DNA of 64,000 nucleotides from assembly GCA_963802795.1 (NCBI GenBank), contig CAWDJV010000005.1, forward strand, positions 310,001 through 374,000, read 5' to 3'. This DNA is from JAIBJN01 sp963802795. GTDB lineage: Bacteria; Actinomycetota; Thermoleophilia; Gaiellales; Gaiellaceae. Shown in pieces: positions 59,283 to 64,000 of the stretch. A program made the translations under genes and the position numbers. The notes beneath the pieces are model-generated. The model made no database searches. It saw nothing but the letters and a program-made list of their open reading frames with translations, and was not told the DNA's origin. Each line of letters begins with the position of its first letter. Positions within the stretch are counted from its first letter, which is position 1.

Positions 59283-60172
59283 GCGAGGCGCTCTCCCGCG
59301 AACGACAGGAAGGCCTCGGCCGCGCGCGTCGGCGGGCGCCCCTTCGGGCGAACCACGTAGAGCTGCCGCGAGGGATCGAGCCCGGCGACGCGGGCGGCGC
59401 CGAGCGTCCCCGCCGCCAGCTCGCCCTCGACGGCCGTGCGCGAGATGAACGTGACACCGAACCCGGCCGCGACTGCGCTCTTCACCGATTCCTGGAGGCC
59501 GAGCTCGAGCTTCGGCTCGAGCTCGCGTAGGCGGAGACCGGCGCGGCGGAGCTCCTCCTCGACGACCTGCCTGACTCCCGCGCCCTCTTGCATCACGATC
59601 AGCGCCTCGGACCGGAGATCCTCGAGCCCGATCTCGCCGCCCGCACAAGGATGATCCGGCGCAACGGCGAGGACGATCTCGTCGCGGGCGAGCGGCTCGA
59701 AGACGAGCGCGCGGTGGCGGCTTCGCGCGCCGACGATGCCGAGCTCGAGCCCGCGCTCTGCCACCCGCTCGATCACCGCGTGGGTGTCTGCGATGGAAAG
59801 GGCGACGCGCAGGTCCGGATGCGCCCGCTGGAATTCGCAGAGGAGGAGCGGGACGAGGTGCGCCCCCGGGCCCGTCGAGGCCCCGAGCGAGAACGTGCCG
59901 GTGAGCGTGCCCTCGTCGAGCGCCGCCACGTCCTCGAGGAGCTGCGCCTCGAGCTGGAGCATCCGTTGTGCGCTCCGGTAGAGGCGCCGCCCGGCCTCGG
60001 TCGGCTCGACCCGTCGCCCGGATCGGTCGAGAAGTTTCTGCCCGAGCCGTTCCTCGAGCCCGCGCACCTGGAGGCTGACGGCCGGCTGCGTCACGCCGAG
60101 CCGCTCCGCCGCCTTGGAGAAGCTCTGGCGGTCGACGACGGCGCAGAACGCAGCCAGCTGCCGCGTGTCCAT
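59279..60172 (-). CDS. LysR-family transcriptional regulator
   Basis: Regulator of 297 residues. The N-terminal winged helix (residues 1-60) reads MDTRQLAAFCAVVDRQSFSK, then AAERLGVTQPAVSLQVRGLE and LLDRSGRRVEPTEAG. The C-terminal periplasmic-binding-like domain has GTFSLGASTGPGAHLVP and LELGIVGARS. It overlaps the reductase gene by 4 bp and so shares its mRNA. A palindrome over its own start (60170-60186) suggests autorepression. The effector is unknown. Confidence 0.85.
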   Translation of the reverse strand: MDTRQLAAFCAVVDRQSFSKAAERLGVTQPAVSLQVRGLEERLGQKLLDRSGRRVEPTEAGRRLYRSAQRMLQLEAQLLEDVAALDEGTLTGTFSLGASTGPGAHLVPLLLCEFQRAHPDLRVALSIADTHAVIERVAERGLELGIVGARSRHRALVFEPLARDEIVLAVAPDHPCAGGEIGLEDLRSEALIVMQEGAGVRQVVEEELRRAGLRLRELEPKLELGLQESVKSAVAAGFGVTFISRTAVEGELAAGTLGAARVAGLDPSRQLYVVRPKGRPPTRAAEAFLSFAGERLA

Positions 60173-60186
60173 AAGCCAAGCTTATA
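60170..60186. promoter_or_regulatory. Palindrome over the lysR start and -10 region
   Basis: ATAAGC and GCTTAT around CAA (60171-60185) form a perfect 6-bp palindrome. On the minus strand TATAAG (60181-60186) lies 8 nt before the ATG at 60172, so the palindrome covers both the -10 element and the start codon. It could be a LysR site for autorepression. On the plus strand TAGACT at 60211-60216 precedes the DUF354 gene start by 10 nt. Confidence 0.45.
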
Positions 60187-60226
60187 CCTGGTGTACGCCG
60201 TCGGGGAGCCTAGACTCCGGGTGCCG

Positions 60227-61228
60227 ATGCGGGTCTGGATAGACATTTCAGGGCCGGCGCACGTGCTGGTGTTCCGGCCGCTCGTGGCGATCCTGCGCGA
60301 GCGAGGCGCCGAGGTCGAGATCACGACGCGGGAGTTCAGCCAGAACGTCGAGCTCCTGCGGTTGCACGGGCTCGAGGCCGAGGTCGTCGGCCGCCACGGC
60401 GGCCACTCGCGGACGGCCAAGGCGGTGACGATGGCGAGGCGCCTCACCGACCTCGTCCGCTGGGCGCGCGGGCGCCGCTTCGACGTCGCGCTCGCGCACG
60501 CTTCACACCACCTGACCATGGCCGCACGCCTCCTCCGGATCCCGAGCGGGACCACGTTCGACTACGAGTTCGCGACCGTCCAGCACCAGCTCGGGTGCCG
60601 CGCGGCGAATGTCGTGCTCGTTCCGGAGGCGATCCCGCCCGAGCGGCTGGAGCGCTACGGGGTCCGCCCGCCGAAGCTGAGGCAGTACCCGGGGCTGAAG
60701 GAGGAGTACTACCTAGCGGACTTCGAGCCCGACCCGGGCGAGCTCGACCGCCTCGGTCTCGCCCGTGACCGCCTCCTCGTCGTCCTCCGCACGCCGGCGG
60801 ACTACGCGCTCTACCACCCCACGAGCCCGAACACCCTCGTCCCGCACCTGCTCGAGCGCCTCGGCCGCCGCGAGGATGTCCAGACCGTCGTCATCGCCCG
60901 CACAGCCGAGCAGCGCGCCGAGGTGGCCGCCCGCAACCTCCCGTCCCTCGTCGTGCCGGAACGGGCCGTGGACGCCCAGAGCTTGATTGCGCTCTCCGAC
61001 CTCGTCGTCTCGGCGGGCGGGACGATGAACCGGGAGGCGGCCGCGCTGGGAGTCCCCGTGTACACGATCTTCGGCGGGCGGCTCGGCGCGGTGGACGAGG
61101 CGCTGCTCCGAGAGGGGCGTCTGAGACGGCTGGGCGACCCCGACGAGCTCGAGCTCGTGAAGAGAACGGCGACGGCAGAGCGCGTCCGCCGCGACCCGGG
61201 CATCTTCCTAGACCTCTTACTGCCCTAG
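60227..61228 (+). CDS. DUF354-family protein
   Basis: Protein of 333 residues with a GT-B-like layout, as in the archaeal and bacterial DUF354 family. It starts MRVWIDISGPAHVLVFRPLV and has DVALAHASHHLTMAARLL, TTFDYEFATVQH, LYHPTSPNTLVPHLLERL, and AQSLIALSDLVVSAGGTMNR with VYTIFGG. The glycine-rich SAGGTMNREAAALG loop resembles UDP-sugar binding in glycosyltransferase family 28 and UDP-GlcNAc 2-epimerases. The true reaction is unproven. It is tail-to-tail with a nucleotide-sugar dehydratase gene (4-bp stop overlap), which favours a role in glycan synthesis. Confidence 0.75.
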   Translation: MRVWIDISGPAHVLVFRPLVAILRERGAEVEITTREFSQNVELLRLHGLEAEVVGRHGGHSRTAKAVTMARRLTDLVRWARGRRFDVALAHASHHLTMAARLLRIPSGTTFDYEFATVQHQLGCRAANVVLVPEAIPPERLERYGVRPPKLRQYPGLKEEYYLADFEPDPGELDRLGLARDRLLVVLRTPADYALYHPTSPNTLVPHLLERLGRREDVQTVVIARTAEQRAEVAARNLPSLVVPERAVDAQSLIALSDLVVSAGGTMNREAAALGVPVYTIFGGRLGAVDEALLREGRLRRLGDPDELELVKRTATAERVRRDPGIFLDLLLP

Positions 61229-63153
61229 GAGTCGGCGGAGCGAACCGTCTCGGGGACGGTTTCGGCAGCGGGCCGCTCGATGCGGCGCGGTGAGCGCACG
61301 AGCTCGCCGAGGAGCGCGACCACGTCGACGGTCTCGCCGGCCTCGACCAGCCGTTCGAGGGCCGCCAGTTCCTCTTCCAGCCAGGACGGGTCGACCGGCG
61401 GGCCGACGGCGCGAAAGATCTTCGCATGGGAGGTGGGCACGGCTTCCTCGCCCTCCTCCCAGAGATCCTCATGGAGCTTCTCGCCGGGCCGGACGCCGAT
61501 GAACTCGATCGGAACGTCGCGCTCCGGCTCCCTCCCCGAGAGGCGGATCATGTTGTGTGCGAGGTCCACGATCTTGACCGGCTTGCCCATGTCGAGGACG
61601 AAGACGTCGCCGCTCTCTCCAATCGCTCCGGCCTGGATGATCAGCTGCACCGCCTCGGGGATCGTCATGAAGTAGCGCTCCATGTCCGGATGCGTCACCG
61701 TGACCGGCCCGCCGCGGGCGATCTGGCGCCGGAAGAGCGGGATCACGCTTCCCGACGAGCCGAGGACGTTGCCGAAGCGGACCGAGATGAAGTGCGTCCC
61801 GTTTCCCTCGCGGGCTGCGGCGGACTCGACGATCCACTCGCAGAGCGCCTTCGTCTGCCCGAGGACGTTCGTCGGTAAGACCGCCTTATCGGTGGAAACG
61901 AGCACGAAGCGCTCCGCTCCCAGTTCCGCGGCCGTCTCGGCGAGCACCTTCGTCCCGAGCACGTTGTTCCGCACCGATTCGAGCGGGTTCGCCTCCATGA
62001 GCGGCACGTGCTTGTATGCGGCCGCATGGAAGACGACCGAGGGACGGTGCCGCTCGAAGAGGCTCCTGACCTTGGCCGGCTCCTTGACGTCTGCGAGCGC
62101 GAGGACGGTGGACGTGAACAGCCTCTCTCGCTGGAGCTCTCGCCCGATGTCTACGAGCGCGTTCTCCGAGTGGTCGACGCAGATGATCCGCCCGGCCCCC
62201 AGGGCGGCGATCTGGCGGCAGAGCTCCGCGCCGATCGACCCGCCGGCTCCCGTGACGAGCACGGTCGAGCCGGCCACGTATGAAGCGATCGACGGGATGT
62301 CGATCTCGATCGCCTCGCGTCCGAGGACGTCCTCGACCTGCACGTGGCGAAGCTGCCGAGAGAGGTTGATGTCCCCCGAGATGAGCTCGTGGACGCCCGG
62401 CAGGGTCTTCACCGGGACGCCGGCGTCACGACACGCCTCCACCACCTTGTGACGAACCTCGCCCGCGGCGGACGGGATGGCGATGATGACCTCGTCCGGC
62501 CGGTTGTCCTCGAGGATCCCGGCCAGGTCGTCCGTCGTCCCGAGCACGCGAATCCCGTGGAGGCGCATGCTCTTCTTACGCGGGTCGTCGTCGATGAGGC
62601 CGATCGGCGTATAGCCGAGCTGACGGCTCTTCTGCATCTCGCGGATGACGAGCTGGCCGGCGTCGCCGGCGCCAACGATGAGCGCCTCCTTGCCGCGGGC
62701 GATGAGGCTCCTCCTCCCCGGCCGCTCGATGATCGTGCGCGCCAGGAGTCGCGCGCCGGTCACGAGCGCCAGGACGAGCACCCAGTCGATCGCGACGATC
62801 CCACGTGGCAACCGCCAGCCCGGAACCGGGTTCCAGAGGAAGATGACGACCACCACGGCCGCGGAGGCGACCGAGACGGCGAGGATCGCGCGCCACATGT
62901 CCCGGATCGAGACGTACCGCCACCAGTGGTCGTAGAGGCCGAAGAGGATGAAGATCGCGAGGCTCACGCCGACGACCGCCGCGAAGACGTCCAGGCCGAG
63001 GAACTGGTCGTAGCGGGAGGGGACGCCGCGGTCGAAGCGGAGCTGGAACGAGAGGAACCACGCGAGGGTGACGAGAGCCCCGTCGGCGGCGAGCTGCCAG
63101 AGCCGGTGGGGGCTCAACGGCAACAGCCGTTCGGCGGATGCCAGCACCCTCAC
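61225..63153 (-). CDS. CapD/FlaA1-type nucleoside-diphosphate sugar dehydratase
   Basis: Membrane-bound dehydratase of 642 residues of the PglF/WbpM/CapD family. Four N-terminal helices (about residues 15-140) are followed by a CoA-binding-like Rossmann domain (EALIVGAGDAGQLVIREMQK) and then the catalytic SDR domain (VLVTGAGGSIGAELCRQI, HAAAYKHVPLMEANP, VSTDKAVLPTNVLGQTK). Ser/Thr, Asp and Lys are present; the usual NVMG reads NVLG. It probably makes UDP-4-keto-6-deoxy-GlcNAc. The GTG overlaps the stop of the DegT aminotransferase gene by 4 bp, matching the PglF-PglE pair that makes 4-amino-sugars. Confidence 0.85.
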   Translation of the reverse strand: MRVLASAERLLPLSPHRLWQLAADGALVTLAWFLSFQLRFDRGVPSRYDQFLGLDVFAAVVGVSLAIFILFGLYDHWWRYVSIRDMWRAILAVSVASAAVVVVIFLWNPVPGWRLPRGIVAIDWVLVLALVTGARLLARTIIERPGRRSLIARGKEALIVGAGDAGQLVIREMQKSRQLGYTPIGLIDDDPRKKSMRLHGIRVLGTTDDLAGILEDNRPDEVIIAIPSAAGEVRHKVVEACRDAGVPVKTLPGVHELISGDINLSRQLRHVQVEDVLGREAIEIDIPSIASYVAGSTVLVTGAGGSIGAELCRQIAALGAGRIICVDHSENALVDIGRELQRERLFTSTVLALADVKEPAKVRSLFERHRPSVVFHAAAYKHVPLMEANPLESVRNNVLGTKVLAETAAELGAERFVLVSTDKAVLPTNVLGQTKALCEWIVESAAAREGNGTHFISVRFGNVLGSSGSVIPLFRRQIARGGPVTVTHPDMERYFMTIPEAVQLIIQAGAIGESGDVFVLDMGKPVKIVDLAHNMIRLSGREPERDVPIEFIGVRPGEKLHEDLWEEGEEAVPTSHAKIFRAVGPPVDPSWLEEELAALERLVEAGETVDVVALLGELVRSPRRIERPAAETVPETVRSADS

Positions 63154-64000
63154 GCACCCACCCCAACGGCGAGAGCTGTCCGAACCGCCGCGACGACCGC
63201 CTGCTGCTGCTTCGGGTGGATGCCGGGCCAAAGCGGCAAAGCGACCGTCTCCAGCGCGGCGCGCTCCGTCTCAGGCAGGCTCCCCGGCCGGTAGCCGAGG
63301 CCCGCGTAGACGGGCTGGAGATGGAGCGGCGTCGTGTAGTACGCGGCGCAGCCGATCTCCGCGGCGCGAAGCGCGTCGACGATCCGGTCCCGCTCGGGCG
63401 AGCGGACGACGTACATGTGGTACACGTGGCCCGGCTCGTCCTCCGGAAGCTCGACGAGGTCGCCGAGCCCGAGGTCGCCGTAGCGCGCGGCCGCCTCACG
63501 CCGGGCGCGGTTCCACTCCTCCAGGTGGCCGAGGAAGAGCCGCAGGGCAGCGGCCTGGAGCTCGTCGAGCCGGGAGTTGTAGCCGACCGCCTCGAAGCGC
63601 TCCTTGTCCCGCGAGCCGTGGAAGCGGAGCAGCCGGACGCGCTCGGCGAGCGCGGCGTCGTCCGTCGCCACGAGACCGCCGTCGCCGAGGCCGAACAGGT
63701 TCTTCGTCGGGAAGAAGCTGAACGTCCCCGCGACGCCGACGGCCCCGGCGGGCCGATCGCCCACACGCGCGCCGAACGCCTGTGCAGCGTCCTCGACGAC
63801 CGGCACTCCCGCAGGGAGCTCGTCGAGGGGCGCCGGGCGTCCGAACAGGTGGACGGCGAGGATCACCTTGGTGCGCGGCGACACGCGCTCGGCGACGGCG
63901 GCTGGATCGAGGTTGAGCGTGGCCGGGTCGATCTCGCAGAAGACGGGCGTCGCGCCGAGCCGTGAGACAGCCTCCGCGGTCGCGTAGAACGTGAACGACG
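63150..64000 (-). CDS. DegT/DnrJ/EryC1/StrS aminotransferase, partial (continues past right edge)
   Basis: PLP aminotransferase. 282 codons are visible and the N-terminus lies outside the window. SFTFYATAEAVSRLGATPVF, EIDPATLNLDP, VVEDAAQAFGARVGD and the Schiff-base lysine in FSFFPTKNLFGLGDGG are present, then VGYNSRLDELQAA. It is typical of PglE-like 4-aminotransferases and would act on the keto sugar made by the CapD-like enzyme encoded next. The two overlap by 4 bp and belong to one operon that begins beyond the window. Confidence 0.85.
   Translation of the reverse strand, partial: SFTFYATAEAVSRLGATPVFCEIDPATLNLDPAAVAERVSPRTKVILAVHLFGRPAPLDELPAGVPVVEDAAQAFGARVGDRPAGAVGVAGTFSFFPTKNLFGLGDGGLVATDDAALAERVRLLRFHGSRDKERFEAVGYNSRLDELQAAALRLFLGHLEEWNRARREAAARYGDLGLGDLVELPEDEPGHVYHMYVVRSPERDRIVDALRAAEIGCAAYYTTPLHLQPVYAGLGYRPGSLPETERAALETVALPLWPGIHPKQQQAVVAAVRTALAVGVGA

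Noticed and set aside
58294..59457. Upstream extension of the small hypothetical gene
   Set aside because: It is the out-of-frame shadow of the maleylacetate-reductase-like gene; ATG 58293 begins the sensible protein.

Overview
The window is GC-rich, dense, bacterial chromosomal DNA. Many genes start with GTG, neighbours often overlap by 4 bp (ATGA or GTGA), and a TAnnnT hexamer often sits 6-10 nt before a start codon, as in leaderless mRNAs. Together with a Zur/ZnuABC locus and a B12-type ribonucleotide reductase this suggests an actinobacterium, perhaps from the Thermoleophilia/Gaiellales side. That placement is inference from style and gene content. No rRNA, tRNA, CRISPR array, transposase or phage gene was found. 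About 25 single-base frame changes, mostly next to G/C runs, break otherwise convincing genes. They look more like uncorrected sequencing indels in a draft or metagenomic assembly than real pseudogenes.

Layout. 1-3028: an ABC exporter facing a NarL-type two-component pair. 3042-5875: class II ribonucleotide reductase nrdJ, cut in two by an 80-bp insert. 6009-21345: glycosyltransferases, a GDP-deoxysugar set (gmd, a gmd-like reductase, two methyltransferases), a TetR/MFS efflux pair and an aminosugar-lipid operon. 21407-24384: an eIF2B-like protein, a FlgD-Ig protein and a wrecked O-antigen ligase gene. 24428-27242: zur and znuACB. 27199-49133: a large surface-polysaccharide region with glycosyltransferases, an ABC O-antigen-type exporter, a priming sugar transferase, a polysaccharide deacetylase, UDP-sulfoquinovose synthase and four sulfotransferase domains. 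49161-55017: a seven-gene overlapping operon joining sulfate activation and reduction (sat, cysC, cysH), a phosphosulfolactate-synthase-like gene, two-subunit class I fumarase and a fumarate-reductase-family flavoprotein. 55044-60172: MFS exporter, rsgA, a small hypothetical, a maleylacetate-reductase-like gene and a LysR regulator. 60227-64000: DUF354 protein, a CapD/FlaA1-type nucleotide-sugar dehydratase and a DegT aminotransferase running off the right edge.

The genes suggest one theme: building a cell-surface glycan with unusual deoxy-, amino- and sulfo-sugars. Sat and CysC would supply PAPS to the four sulfotransferases. CysH would supply sulfite to SqdB and to the phosphosulfolactate-synthase-like enzyme. 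Flippase-like proteins and polyprenyl-phosphate glycosyltransferases would move sugars across the membrane.

The observations most worth following are the split nrdJ, the sulfur-fumarate operon, the sulfotransferase-glycosyltransferase fusion, the very compact zur/znuA promoter, and two structured leaders that could hide ribosome-binding sites.
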